Assembly: GCA_963693315.1 (NCBI GenBank)
Contig: OY856187.1
Span: 379,787,306 to 379,851,305 of the forward strand
Length of the DNA stretch: 64,000 nt
Source of the DNA: Diogma glabrata
Lineage: Eukaryota > Arthropoda > Insecta > Diptera > Cylindrotomidae
Reading direction: 5' to 3'
The translations under genes were made by a program, and so were the position numbers. Of the stretch, positions 20,561 to 31,662 are shown piece by piece (positions within the stretch are counted from its first letter, which is position 1; each line of letters begins with the position of its first letter). The notes beneath the pieces were generated by a model. It searched no databases. It was given only the letters and a program-made list of their open reading frames with translations, and was not told the origin of the DNA.

Positions 20561-21590
20561 TTATTCTCATAGTAGGTTGTATTCTTGCAGATCTTTAAAC
20601 AAAAATACAGAAGTTAATTAACCTCTTTTTAGAACAAAACAGGTTTCTGCGGATACAACAAATAGCTCTAAATCCAACACGACAAAATATAAATAATGAG
20701 TTTACCCAAACAACTTATAATAATTGCAGTTGAGTTGACTTTAATTTAAGACTCAATCACGCATATCTGATATAAGTAGATAATTTTATATTACCTGTTT
20801 CTATTTTTATTTTTATTTTAAACTGACCATGGTCAATCTATCATTTCCACTACAACAAAATAATAAATAGAAGTAAAATAAATTATAACATATATTTCTG
20901 TTAATTAGTTTAAAAATTACGGTAATCAAAATTATTTGATTATGATCGTAAAATTTAAATAAAACGTATCATGTTTCTATTCGAGTAACAAAAAATCGTT
21001 TTTTGTACAAATTTTTGTAATAATAATTAACGGCCAGTACTATTCCGTCTCGATTTACTATTTGAAATTATTCGAAAAATCAAAAAATTAATAATTAATT
21101 ATATAACTCAACAAATTGATTTATTATTGTTTTTGATCGTCTTAATTATACTTAACTGTTTTTATGATTTTATTGATATTGTGCTAGTGAATCTTTAATC
21201 AAAGTGAAAACAGTATATTGTATATCAGTATATCATGCAGTTCATCCTTTTTCACATAAATCATAATTACGTCATTAATACTTACGTTTTAAGTATATTT
21301 CTGGATTTCCGAAATCCAACAAGGTCTACAACATGCTTAAACTAAATATTTTTAAATAAAAAGAAACAATTAACTATCAATAAAATGTATAACGAATAAT
21401 TACATTTTCATATATCAATACATGAAATTAAGCGCTTACCACAGGAAACTCATTCATTTATTATTATTATGATTTAGATTTTTATTATGTTTTAGCAATA
21501 ATAGTTTTATAACAGCTATAAATTAATTACTTTTAAAATTTTTGATTTAAATTCTGATTTATAAAAACATGGCCGCAGGAGGAATCGATT
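20561..21590. other. AT-rich DNA, no gene recognised
   Basis: No motif, repeat or tRNA box is visible over this kilobase. Confidence 0.5.
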
Positions 21591-21599
21591 TTGATCGAT

Positions 21600-21735
21600 T
21601 ATGATCAATGTTGATCTACGGGTCTGACTACCCTGCGTACTCCAGTCCCTGCCATTGACATATGAGTTAGCGTGAGATATCACATACCACTGGCAATGGC
21701 AGGAGATGTCATTAGCCAGATGATATCTTAGGGTG
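21600..21735 (-). repeat. Dispersed repeat, copy 2 (inverted)
   Basis: On the minus strand it reads CCTGCCATTGCCAGTGGTAT, then CTCATATGTCAATGGCAGGG and GACTGGAGTACG, matching 17830-17925 and 41700-41800. Confidence 0.65.
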
Positions 21736-22073
21736 CTGGCGGACGAACTTTAATTAGTCAACGGCAGCACTTCCAGTCTTAGCTGGGCAGCGTTCCGTAG
21801 CGGTACCGCTCATCAGCTCTTCCGAGGAATCGAACCAACACGTAGTTATGTGTGGGCTTTGTGCCTCGATTAAGGTGGTGGGCGGTGCGTCTGGGGTGCG
21901 CTGCATCAGCTGGATTATTGGCATTTAGTTTTGTTTTGTTTTCTGCAAATTTCTCACAATTTGTTTTTCACTTATTATTTTGTTATTATTTCTTCATCTT
22001 ATCATGAAATGCAGAAATAAATATTTTATTTTATGCAGATTATAAAAAATAAAATAAACATTTTGATATATAT
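21736..22073 (+). other. Probable 5' leader of LINE-B
   Basis: A GC-richer stretch (GCTGGCGGACGAAC ... GTGGTGGGCGGTGCGTCTGG) directly precedes the LINE-B ORF, as internal-promoter leaders of LINEs often do. The boundary is not proven. Confidence 0.4.
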
Positions 22074-23751
22074 ATGGCAGTACAACCGAAAAAAAATAAG
22101 TCTGCAAGTGGTAAAGCAAATTTGCGCAATCCTCCCGCCCATAAAGCGGCATGTCCACGGAATTTGCAGGGACAAAACATATATGAATCAATAAAAAATT
22201 TTAAAATACATGTTCAAAACATCTGCGGATTGAACGCTAACCATGACCACGTGCAACATCATCTTGAGCACGACAAACCGAACATTCTATTCCTTACAGA
22301 AACACAAGTTTCTGAAAATTTTCTCTTTATAGAATCGCTTAATTCCAAATATAGGCTCGAATCAGCTTTCAAACTCCATCAGGGCGTATGCGCATTCATT
22401 CATGAGAGTGTTGCGTACACGCGCTTTCCAAATTTTGAACTACACGGTGACGGCTTCAATACAATGGTTTTAAAGATTTGTCTTCCAGAAATGACTTTTT
22501 TTTACAATAGCTTTATACCGATCCTCCAACAAACGTAACCCAAACTTTTTTAATATACTGACAAAAATTATGGACGAGATTAGAGCAAAGTCCCCTAATT
22601 GTGAAGTTATCGTTACCGGTAACTTCAACGTCCACAACAAATCATGGTTGGAATTCTCCAAATCGACCGACGATGTTGACAATAGTGGAAAACTGGCAGA
22701 AATTTTTGCCGCGTCTCAGGGCCTATTCCAAATTGTTAAAAGCCCGACTTTCACTCCCCGTAATGGCGGTGTTCTTAATCTCTATCTTACCACAATGCCA
22801 GATATTACGAGTGTCGATGTTGCGAAAGGTAGTATTGGAAATTCTGATCATTATTTAATCTCATCAGTTATCAAAACTGATTTACTTAAAACTACAGCTC
22901 CCAAACCCCGTAAAATATTTCACTACTCAAAAATGGATAAGAGTGGTCTTCAAAATTTTTTCCATGGTTTCCCTTTCGACCGTCATTGTTTTTACACTGA
23001 CAATGTAAATGTTTCTGCTCAAAACTTTACAGAAACCATCCAATTTGCTATCAATAAATTTGTCCCTTTCTCCATAGTAAAACCCAAACAAAAATACTTG
23101 TATTCGAAAGCTGCCAAAACGACACTTAGAAACAAACGTAGATCATTTAATATTTGGATTCATAACAAAACTCCCACTAATCGATCCCAATATCTAAAGG
23201 CCAACAAAATATCTAATCAGATTATCTCAAACGAAAAGGCCGAAATTGACAGAGCGAAAGCCTCAAAACTTACGTCTATGTCTGTTTCTGACAAGAGTTT
23301 CTACAGTGCCATTAATTCTTTAAATTCTGGTACAAAATTTTCTATTCCCCCTATTATTGATGGTGATTTAATCGTCAATGATCCCGCAAGAAAAGCTAAC
23401 TTGTTCGCTGAATGCTTTGCTCTGAACTCCACTGTTTTGGAAACTCCTAAAGAAATACCCCAAATCCAGTCTTCAGGAGTTAATATGAATGAACTTCACT
23501 TCAAACCCAAAATAGTCGCTAAACTTTTAAAGGGGTTAAACATCAACAAAGCATCAGGAATGGACAATATTCCACCCATTATTTTAAAAACCTTTTCCAA
23601 AGAACTTGCACCAACTTTAACTAAAATATTCTACCAATCCTACAAATCTGGTATATTTCCCTCGTGCTGGAAGTTGGCAAATGCCCAGTCCGTCCCCAAA
23701 AAGGGACCAAAATCCGATATCTCAAATTATAGGCCAATAGCTTTAATATCG
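22074..23751 (+). pseudogene. LINE-B ORF2, 5' part: endonuclease and start of RT, frameshifted
   Basis: The N-terminal endonuclease frame (22074-22538: VQNICGLNAN, LFLTETQVSE) passes into a second frame by a shift in the T-run near 22495-22502. The second frame continues YRSSNKRN..., GNFNVHNKSW, GNSDHYLISSVI. The linker leads to the first RT blocks (INKASGMDNIPPIILK, NYRPIALIS) and stops at 23751 exactly where a later element is inserted. The frame resumes at 27024 with VLSKVYEH, so the join is in register. It is an ORF2-type LINE of the jockey/CR1 general kind; I do not assign a clade. No ORF1 is recognised upstream. Confidence 0.88.
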
Positions 23752-24909
23752 TGTAACGTCCGCTATGTTCGCCTAAACAATAATAAAACCAATTCATCTT
23801 CTTTTTCTAATTCAATAAAAATGTATTTCATTAGTTTCAGTTCATTTTTTTTATTAATAATCATTTTAAAATTTTCTAATACTTAACGGCTAGTTAAATT
23901 TCGAATATACTATAAAAAACAAACGAACGTACTCAATTTTATTTCCAATTCTAACGAACAGATGTCGTTACTAATTTTTGCTGAATCTTTGGTGTTACAC
24001 GATTTGATTTTTCATTAGAAGATGTCAAAACCCAGCGAATTAAATGTCATCGATTCGTCCATGAATCGTTGAAGAAACTTCTTCTCTGGGCTGTAGAATC
24101 GTGATGGAAACGGTATGGAAATTTATATGAAAAAAAATAAAATGTCCGCTAGATTCGTGGACGAATGGTCTACTACGATTCATCATGTAATACTACCACT
24201 CGAATCGCTATGGAATATTCAATCACGATTCTATTGTGAAATTTTAACAACTTTCTATAACGATTCTTTATAGAAATTTTGTTATTTTTCACCTTCGATT
24301 CTATAGGTAGAAACGGGAATCAAATTGAATAAAATATTGAAATAATTAAAACACATTTTCTTTAAGAAGGATTTTATTTATATCTACATATAAATTCATT
24401 TATTTAGTTAATTACATATGAATTTAGTTTAATATCTAAAGTGTTTAATTTGATTAAAAATTATGAAAAATAAAATTTTAAATTGATGTTATATTTTTTT
24501 AAAATGTAATTCTATAGTTGTATAGCTTTTTCGTCATGCATCTGCAAATATAAAAAGAATTTATTGACATAAATTTTAAAATAATTTTCATTTGATAAAT
24601 TACCGAATAGATCTGATTTAAAAGTTTGTACATACTTGTTTTGCTGCATTTTTCCGCCATGTTATTATTACCATGAACTTGTTTCTCATCTGCGATTATT
24701 GTTGACTTTCTGTAAAAATTTGAGCAAACATTATTATTTTAAACATGTGTTTTAATCCAACTAACGTAATTTTACATAAATTGAAATTTAAAAAAGCAAA
24801 TGAATTAGTTTTAACAAAATTTGTATACTCAAAATGTTTTAAATGTGGAGTAGAAATCATGTTGTATTTTCTCACTATACACTTCTAAAACTCTTAATAT
24901 ATCCTCCTC

Positions 24910-24912
<3 letters not shown>

Positions 24913-24983
<71 letters not shown>
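24913..24983. repeat. (TA)n microsatellite, about 70 bp
   Basis: Uninterrupted TA dinucleotides. Confidence 0.95.
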
Positions 24984-24988
<5 letters not shown>

Positions 24989-25488
24989 CGCTAGATTAAA
25001 ACTTTGTGGAGCATTAGGCTTTTTTATTCGCAGATGGATTCATTTGAAATTTTCACAGCTAACTGATATTAGTGTAACCTATAGTTGGATCCGGATTCAA
25101 ACAAATCGGATCATAAATAAAAAAGTTATTATATACGGAAAACTTTTTATATACATATGCATTATAAGTTTACATACATATAAAAACGAAATTTAAAATT
25201 TATTTTATTTTTTTATATTTTCTTTTTTATATATTAGCGAACAACGAACAACAAAAACGAAACTTTTTTTTCTCATTCATTTCAGTCGTCTTTTGTCTTT
25301 GAACAAGGACGGTTTTCGATATTATTTCGATTATTTTGTTTATTGATATAAAGATATTTGCGTAATATTTTTCTTTGGTACTCTGAATCGGCGTTATGCG
25401 CGGTTGAATTTTTGAGGCTTTTTCACGTAGTTTTGGTAATGGTTTAAAACTTAAAACTTTTTTTCTTTTTTTATATATACTAGGAGGG

Positions 25489-25954
25489 CCCGGCGTGCTT
25501 CGCTACGCTTATAAATAAAGTTTTTGCGTAGACATTTTGTTGACGTAGAAGCAATGATTTCAAAAAGTGGTAATGAGAAATGCTACCATATAATTTTTAA
25601 TTTTTCTTTTTAAATATATGAATGAAAAATAATCAGAACTCTAGCTGATCAGTTCGGATATATGAAAAATTAGCGATCAAATAAGTTTTCAAGTAAGCTT
25701 CGTATGAAAAATTAGCATATGAAAAATTAGCGATCAAATAAGTTTTCAAGTAAGCTTCGCTAATTTTTCATATATCCGAACTGATCAGCTAGAGTTCTGA
25801 TTATTTTTCATTCATATATTTAAAAAGAAAAATTAAAAATTATATGGTAGCATTTCTCATTACCACTTTTTGAAATCATTGCTTCTACGTCAACAAAATG
25901 TCTACGCAAAAACTTTATTTATAAGCGTAGCGAAGCACGCCGGGCCCTCCTAGT
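25489..25954. mobile_element. Foldback MITE with ~200-bp arms
   Basis: The ends ACTAGGAGGGCCCGGCGTGC and its complement enclose two near-perfect inverted arms (25489-25690 and about 25755-25954). The spacer has a direct duplication of GATCAAATAAGTTTTCAAGT. The GC-rich tips with GCTTCGCTACGC contrast with the AT-rich interior. No ORF; a non-autonomous foldback element. Confidence 0.85.
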
Positions 25955-26632
25955 TATAATATTAATTAAGTAAATCGTTTTAATAAATAAATTAAAATTT
26001 TTCACGGTAAAACAATAATAAACTATAAAGTTATAGAATGTTTGATTGTTGTTTTTTTTTGTTTTAGTTCAGTTTCGTAAAACTATTCTCAAGATCAGGC
26101 TTATCAGAGAATTAACCAATCAAAATTCGTTAAAATTTCATAGAAAGAATCGAGATAGAATCGTTGTGTAGTTTTCCTATGGAAAAGGTGTAGAAACTTT
26201 CTACTGTAGAAATAAAATTCGTTGGGAAGGAAAATCACATTTTTTTTAAGCAGTTTTTTTCGATGTTAAAAATCTGAGATAACAGAGATTCATTCCGCTT
26301 TTGATTTTTAAAAAGATAACATCTAGTCAAAGTTTGTTCATGCAATCATGTTTAGAAAAAAATAAGTTCATTGATAATTATATCAAAAACAAATTTTTGT
26401 AATGCTATATTTAAACATAAAAGAATGTTTTATGAAAGTTTGAATAGTGTGTTTTTAATTATAAGTGTCTAGAATTAAAAATAAAATAATAAATTGATAC
26501 ATATCAAAGATTACGTTTGATTTATTCTAAATGTGAGGATCAAATGCATATATTATACACAAATGAACATTTTAATATATTTACAAATAATTTAATGAGA
26601 AAATGTAAGCAAGCTATAAAACTATTTAAGGA

Positions 26633-26755
26633 AGTGAATTAAAAGCTATATTTCCAAATGGATTTTTGGCTGGTGATCAATTTCGTATAACAAAATCAGA
26701 TGCTGTTGAGTTTTGGAAATTAAACTTTGGTAATAGGAAACTATACTGGAAGTGA
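26633..26755 (+). pseudogene. Fragment of a Cbl-type EF-hand/SH2-linker exon
   Basis: The frame 26633-26752 encodes [18 protein letters not shown] followed by [16 protein letters not shown], then a stop at 26753-26755. From memory of the Cbl family this matches the EF-hand part of the tyrosine-kinase-binding domain (ELK-IFP-G----GD-FRITKADAAEFW---FG). In functional Cbl the segment helps bind phosphotyrosine targets of this ubiquitin ligase. Here it is only about 40 codons, the frame decays after FGN, and TAA lies four codons upstream of the first residue. The TTTAAG just before may be an old splice acceptor. It sits in a transposon insert, so it is probably captured exon material. Confidence 0.7.
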
Positions 26756-27023
26756 AAGGGGTCCACCAATCAACAGTTAATTTAAGGTATTTTAGATTCA
26801 ATATATATTAATTTTTGTTTAATTATTTTTTCCTTTGGAATGTTAGGATAAAGCTAACAAAATAATAAGAGATTCCCAAATTTAAGATTCGTGCAGGGAC
26901 AATCCGTATCCCGGGAGTAATCTCCTTTGTTTTATTTTGTTTTGTTACTATTGGTATAAAAGTCCACGCCACAATATAGTGGTAAATGCAAGAAGTGGCT
27001 CTGTATCAGAGCCACAACAATCG

Positions 27024-28403
27024 GTCCTATCCAAAGTCTATGAGCATTATATTAATACACATATTTCAAAATTTCTGGAAGAAAATCATTTAATATCCGA
27101 CAGCCAATACGGTTTTCGAAACAAAAGATCAACTACCGATCTATTAAACTATGTAGGGCATTGCTGAAACAGCATACTTGATAAAGGTGGTGAAACATAC
27201 GTTATCGTTATCGCTTTAGACATCTCCAAGGCATTCGATCGAGTCTGGCATGCCAACTTAATCAACAAGCTCGTTGCGTACGGTTTTCATCCAATGTTGT
27301 GAAGCTGATTTAAAATTTTCTATCCGACCGATACATTTCGGTAACCTTAGACGGATATTCTTCTGAGTCTAAACTAATTAACGCTGGTGTACCCCAAGGC
27401 TCAGTATTGTCCCCAACCCTATTTTTGATTTATATCAACGAATTGTTGAAAATCACCAGCAACCCAATAAATAGTTTTGCAGATGATAGTACTCTGCACA
27501 AGTCGTTCGAGCCCCTTCCTTCAAAAGGTAAAATGCACGAACGAATTAATCCTGCCCGTAGAGACGCTGCCATAAACGTGAACAAAGACCTGAATAAAGT
27601 CGCCGACTGGGGTGACCAAAACCTTGTCAATTTCAACTCCATCAAAACACAGCTGTTGATTGTTTCCAGATTAAAGACCGAGTTCCCCAAAGATATTTTC
27701 TTTAGCATGTGTGATGAACCAATAGGTGAATGTAAAAACATTCGTTTATTGGGTGTCACAGTTTCAAATGACCTACTCTGGAACGATCATGTAATGGCGA
27801 TGGCAAAAAGCGCGTCTAAAAAACTCGGCCTCCTAAATAGATGCAAAAATGTTTTCACTCCATACCAATTGCTCCATGTTTATAAGTCCTATATTCGTCC
27901 CTGTATGGAGTACTGCTCCTGTCAAGTTTGGGGTGCTGCCTCTGTTTCCATCTTGGCCCTCTTGGACTCTGTTCAAAAGCGAGCTATACGAATTGTAGGT
28001 GATCGAACTTTGACATCAAAACTTGATTCCCTACAACATCGTCGCACTGTTGCTGACCTCGTTGTTTTTTACAAATATCGTCATCAGCAGTGCTCAGATG
28101 AAATCAGCGGCATCATGCCTCAAACTTATTCTTACCCCCATTCCACTCACCAATCGGCTGCCGCAACCAGTGAAACGGTAAAGATCCCGTGCTGTCATAC
28201 TGGCAGATCGCAGAGCGACTTCTTTGTCCGAACTGCGTACAAATGGAATAGTTTGCCGGAACACTTAGTCTCAGGTGGCTTCAACCCACAGATGTTTAAA
28301 AAAAGCGTTAATCTACACCTCAGAACGCCAGTTGTTGTGGGACCCAGGTCTAGACCTAGGTCTTAAAAGGTATTTATGTGTTGTTGTGACACATATTCTA
28401 AAC
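27024..28403 (+). pseudogene. LINE-B ORF2, 3' part: reverse transcriptase and C-terminus
   Basis: It resumes in register with the 5' part at 23751: VLSKVYEHYINTHIS, QYGFRNKRSTTDLL, ALDISKAFDRVWH, GVPQGSVLSPTLFLIYINEL and FADD (about 27474). Lesions include a stop at about 27166 and a frameshift near 27300. From 27407 a clean 319-codon frame carries the C-terminal LLGVTVSNDLLWNDHV, YIRPCMEYC, SVQKRAIRIVGD and LDSLQHRR blocks, ending at 28366. The 3' UTR is interrupted by an hAT element at 28404. Four partial copies of the same family lie at 32868, 36890 (inverted), 40505 and, more distantly related, 1757. Confidence 0.9.
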
Positions 28404-28877
28404 CAGTGATCGCAAATACGTGGCACGCGTGCCAGACTTGGCACGTTTGAAAATTTGTCTGGCACGGCAAACATTTTGAAATTGTGTCCAAAATTGTCCT
28501 TAAATTCGCGTTTTAGGAATCATAATAAAGAAAAGATTTTTTCAGATATTTTGTAATAAGTTAAATATTACTGTTAGTCCAGTAAAAGACTGTAAAAATA
28601 GCAGGGAACCTCCGAATTCTTTGAATCAGCATCGATTTGCCTGAAATGCCTGAATCGATTTGCCTGAAAATTTGAAATTAAGCTCAACATATCCTCCATT
28701 TCAAAATCTATTATACGCGCTTTTATTTTTAGGGGCAAAAACTACCCCTTATTGTCAAAACTGATTAAGCTAAAAATTTAATCTTAACAGATCGAAATAA
28801 AGATTACAACCACATATCTCAACCCTTAAAAACCACCCACTATTATGATTAAATAAAAAAAAAATTATTACGGGCGA

Positions 28878-29353
28878 AGTTAAATCTGGAAGGCATTATC
28901 TGGTAACAAAGTGAGAGAACTAACAACGACCAAAGACAAGGACAGAGTAAAATGTATAGAAGATGGAGAGTCAGGAGGGTGTAATTCTGAAAGAAGAAAA
29001 ACAAATTTTGCAAAGATGGAAAGAATATATGAAGGAGCTCTATAAGGCAAAGGAAAAACCTAAGGTTCTAAACGTAGAGAGAGAAGAGTGGGAGAGGAAC
29101 GTAGTCTAGTAAAGACAATAGAGGAAAGAAAAAGGATTTGGACCGAATACGTACTAAGAAGGCAGTGTTTGTTAAGAGATGTTTTAAAAGGATCTGTGGA
29201 GGGACAAATAAAAAGGGGAAGAAGAAAGAGAAAAATGATGGACAGTATAAAAACGGGTTACAGAGGGTACGGAATGATGAAAGAGACGGCTCAGGAGAGA
29301 GACCATTGGCGGATACACCAGGTATCTGCGCAAACAGAAAACTAATGATGATG
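28878..29353 (+). mobile_element. Internally deleted RTE-like LINE, 11-bp target duplication
   Basis: ATTACGGGCGA flanks the 476-bp insert at 28867-28877 and 29354-29364. The 5' part reads KQILQRWKEYMKELY, normally upstream of the RT core. The 3' part (29150-29345) reads GRRKRKMMDSIKTG and AQERDHWR, the C-terminal tail. The RT itself is missing, so two ends are fused. The 3' end is short ATG repeats (AATGATGATG), usual for RTE-like elements, rather than poly(A). Confidence 0.8.
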
Positions 29354-29451
29354 ATTACGGGCGACAAATTTATTTTCTTTTTTTAATTTAACTGCATTAA
29401 ATTTAAATGTTTTTTCATTAATATTGAGCACATGGAATCCTCATGAGAACT

Positions 29452-29613
29452 TTAATGACTGTCAATCTCCTCTTTTTCTTGATCTAAAATTGGAGCACTA
29501 TTATGACAGATTTTGCCGGAGCATCCACTATAAGTTGCGTTCCAACTCAAAAGTCCAACTTTTCGACAGATACATAATGCACCACATCCTCTTTTGCAAT
29601 TACAGAAAATCAT
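29452..29613 (-). pseudogene. Second CXC-domain fragment (53 codons)
   Basis: On the minus strand ATG 29611-29613 opens a 53-codon frame MIFCNCKRGCGALCICRK followed by C-SGKIC, ending in an acidic tail (DQEKEEIDS). It matches the cysteine cluster of 541-834 (IFCNCKSGCGLRCGCRK) in order, spacing and acidic C-terminus. Some cysteines are lost (a Trp-Asn-Ala-Thr stretch replaces the -CG-C- part). It lies inside the hAT element, opposite in direction to the transposase. It is too short to be functional. Confidence 0.65.
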
Positions 29614-29796
29614 TTTTAAAAGGTTTTTCGCAGTAAATTTTTTGCATTCTGATGGACTGCAAAGATAATTCTTATGTATTTTTATTAAGCAAACTTTTGT
29701 GAACGACGGTTTATTTGTGCCACCTTCATACTTTGTTCATAAAAACTATCAAATACAACAGTAATATTATTACCGAAATTTCTTCTCAAATAATAG

Positions 29797-30330
29797 ATGT
29801 ATTCCTGGAAAAAAACTGCTGTAGATGTGCCATTTAATTTTATACAAAAGTATATTTCAAAAAAGGTTTATGAACATGAAACGCAATCAAATAAAATTAC
29901 TAACTATACTAAATCTTCTAATAATATTGCCGCCGCAAGTTTTAAAGTAGCAAGAGATATTGTCAAACATCGCAAAGCATTTAACGATTTATTAAATCAA
30001 CTCTTTTGAATTATGGTGAAACACTTTTCAAGAATTTCGAAAGCAAAGATAAAATTCTCACCCGTAGCGAGCGTATGCAATTAAGTGCAAATACCGTAAG
30101 AGATTATAAAAACATTATAAAAATGCGTGAAAATATTTCTAACCAGTTAAAATCCAAACTTCATGCGGTTGAAGTGTTTGCATTGGCAGTTGATGAAAGT
30201 ACAGATATTAACTCCGATGCCAGACTGGCAAAGAAATTGCGTTGTGCTACAGTTGGGAAAATACGAAAAACTCTTAAAACTAGAAGCTTTGCAGGAACGA
30301 AATTTTATTTACACATTTTACGTTCGTGAA
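29797..30330 (+). pseudogene. hAT transposase N-terminal region, frameshifted
   Basis: Two frames carry adjoining pieces: ASFKVARDIVKHRKAFND (29797-30009) and GETLFKNFESKDKI...RSERMQLSANTV, then FALAVDESTDINSDARLA (30006-30230). This is the region before and at the first catalytic Asp (DESTD) of hAT transposases of the ZBED/SCAND-related type. The rest of the catalytic domain is missing or replaced beyond 30240, where the sequence resembles 48990-49100 instead. It is non-functional. Confidence 0.82.
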
Positions 30331-30334
30331 ATTG

Positions 30335-30430
30335 TTTCCCTCGACGCTAACGCGTCTCGTGAACAAAAGTGTCACTCACGAAAAAGCGACGTTTTCATCT
30401 CTTGTAGCAAAATTTACTATTTCATAATTG
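30335..30430 (+). repeat. Dispersed repeat shared with 49005-49100
   Basis: TCGACGCTAACGCGTCTCGT and the following AAAAGCGACGTTTTCA block recur at 49012-49075 with substitutions. It may be a small element nested in the hAT copy or a shared element part. Confidence 0.55.
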
Positions 30431-30516
30431 GGATTGGCACGCAAAAATAGCGATAATTAGAAAAAATAATTGTTTCGGCACGCCAATAAAATTCAGTTGC
30501 GAACCCTGTTCTAAAC

Positions 30517-30556
30517 CCTATTACACAACACATTTTATTAAAAAAAAAAAAAAAAA
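30517..30556 (+). other. LINE-B 3' end with poly(A)
   Basis: CCTATTACACAACACATTTT then an A-run. The same ending is seen at 33318-33350 and 41610-41640, confirming it as the LINE-B terminus beyond the hAT insertion. Confidence 0.85.
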
Positions 30557-30632
30557 TTTCCATATGCTTTAACTGACTGCTTTTATTGTTTAAACTTGTA
30601 CAAGCGAATGATAAATGAATTAAAAAACTTTA

Positions 30633-31660
30633 GTCCAGTAACTTTGTCGCCTGAGAGTATGGGGTAGTATGCGTCAAATCCGGTGGTTCTGATTTTTTGC
30701 AGACTTGTTTATGATGTTGGCCTAATGAATAATCCAAGTTTGTGACCTCTAGCGCCGAACGCAACTTTGTCAAAAATCGAAAATTTTTTTCAAATTTTGG
30801 CGATTATAACCCCAAAGGACTAGTTTTTTCTTTATACTTTCTTAGGACAGTTTTAAAGTAGACTAAATCTGCTACAATATGATACTAGACCTGTCTCTGT
30901 AGACCCAATAGCCGAGATTAAGCCTCAAAAATCGAAAAAATCGTTATTTTTTCAAATTTTGGCGATTATGGCCCTAAAGGACTAGTTTTTAAAAAAAAAG
31001 TAGACTAAATTTGCTACAATATGATACTAGAATTGTCTCTGTAGACCCAATAGTTTCAGAGATTGAGTCTTTCAAAGTTTATCATTTTTTTTAACTTCGC
31101 AATATTTTGCAATAGTTTGCAATATTTTAGACATTATTTTAGTCACTCGAAAATTCATTCAGAACGACAGAATTGCAAAAAATTGCGAATTTCGAAAAAA
31201 AATGATAAACTTTGAACTGCTTAATCTCGGAAACTATTGGGTCTACAGAGACAGTTCTAGTATCATATTGTAGCAAATTTAGTCTACTTTTTTTTAAAAA
31301 CTAGTCCTTTAGGGCCATAATCGCCAAAATTTGAAAAAATAACGATTTTTTCGATTTTTGAGGCTTAATCTCGGCTATTGGGTCTACAGAGACAGGTCTA
31401 GTATCATATTGTAGCAGATTTAGTCTACTTTAAAACTGTCCTAAGAAAGTATAAAGAAAAAACTAGTCCTTTGGGGTTATAATCGCAAAAATTTGAAAAA
31501 ATAACGATTTTTTCGCGGTTTTTTCGATTTTTGACAAAGTTTCGTTCGGCGCTCGAGGTCACAAACTTGGATTATTCATTAGGTCAACATCATAAACAAG
31601 TCTGCAAAAAATCAGAACTACCGGATTTGACGCATACTGTGATGTATAAAGTTACTGGAC
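30633..31660. mobile_element. 1.03-kb foldback MITE, TA target
   Basis: GTCCAGTAACTTT at 30633 and AAAGTTACTGGAC at 31648-31660 end two near-perfect inverted arms of about 450-480 bp. TA flanks both sides (30631-30632, 31661-31662). Within each arm a ~150-bp segment is itself duplicated (the GACTAGTTTTT...TGATACTAGA...TCTCTGTAGACCCAATAG block appears twice). No ORF. Read-through transcription would give a very long RNA hairpin. TA targets suggest the Tc1/mariner group, but the family is not recognised. Confidence 0.88.
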
Positions 31661-31662
31661 TA

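Larger units (their letters stand above)
24031..26226. mobile_element. Possible nested element with CCCARCGAATT ends
   Basis: CCCAGCGAATT at 24031 is matched inverted by AATTCGTTGGG at 26216-26226. Both subterminal regions are rich in AGAATCG/CGATTCT motifs in mixed orientation (24050-24310 and 26130-26200). This suggests a TIR element nested in the larger insert. No transposase and no clear duplication were seen. Confidence 0.35.
23752..27019. mobile_element. 3.27-kb TG...CA insertion in LINE-B, 4-bp target duplication
   Basis: LINE-B is split between TCG (23749-23751) and GTC (27024). The insert begins TGTAACGTCC and ends GCCACAACA, and ATCG flanks both sides (23748-23751 and 27020-27023). 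TG...CA ends with a 4-bp duplication are typical of LTR retroelements. No gag or pol is visible and I did not find a matching internal LTR copy, so this may be a large non-autonomous LTR-type element or one solo LTR swollen by nested insertions. It contains a TA microsatellite, a foldback element and a Cbl-like fragment. Confidence 0.7.
28404..30508 (+). mobile_element. hAT DNA transposon, 8-bp target duplication
   Basis: The insert begins CAGTGATCGCAAA and ends TTGCGAACCCTG, so its inverted ends read CAGNGNTCGCAA. TTCTAAAC flanks it at 28396-28403 and 30509-30516. An 8-bp duplication with CAG...CTG ends is the hAT signature. It carries transposase remnants (29797-30330), a CXC-domain fragment on the opposite strand and a nested RTE-like LINE. 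Its removal restores the LINE-B 3' UTR, which ends in poly(A) at 30540-30556. Confidence 0.92.

Noticed and set aside
23752..27019. An intron in LINE-B
   Set aside because: The ends are TG...CA with a 4-bp duplication rather than GT...AG, and LINE copies do not carry introns, so an insertion explains the split better.
29068..29367. A 99-codon minus-strand frame opposite the RTE-like fragment
   Set aside because: It is antisense to a recognisable LINE C-terminus and has only low-complexity Phe/Leu/Ser runs.
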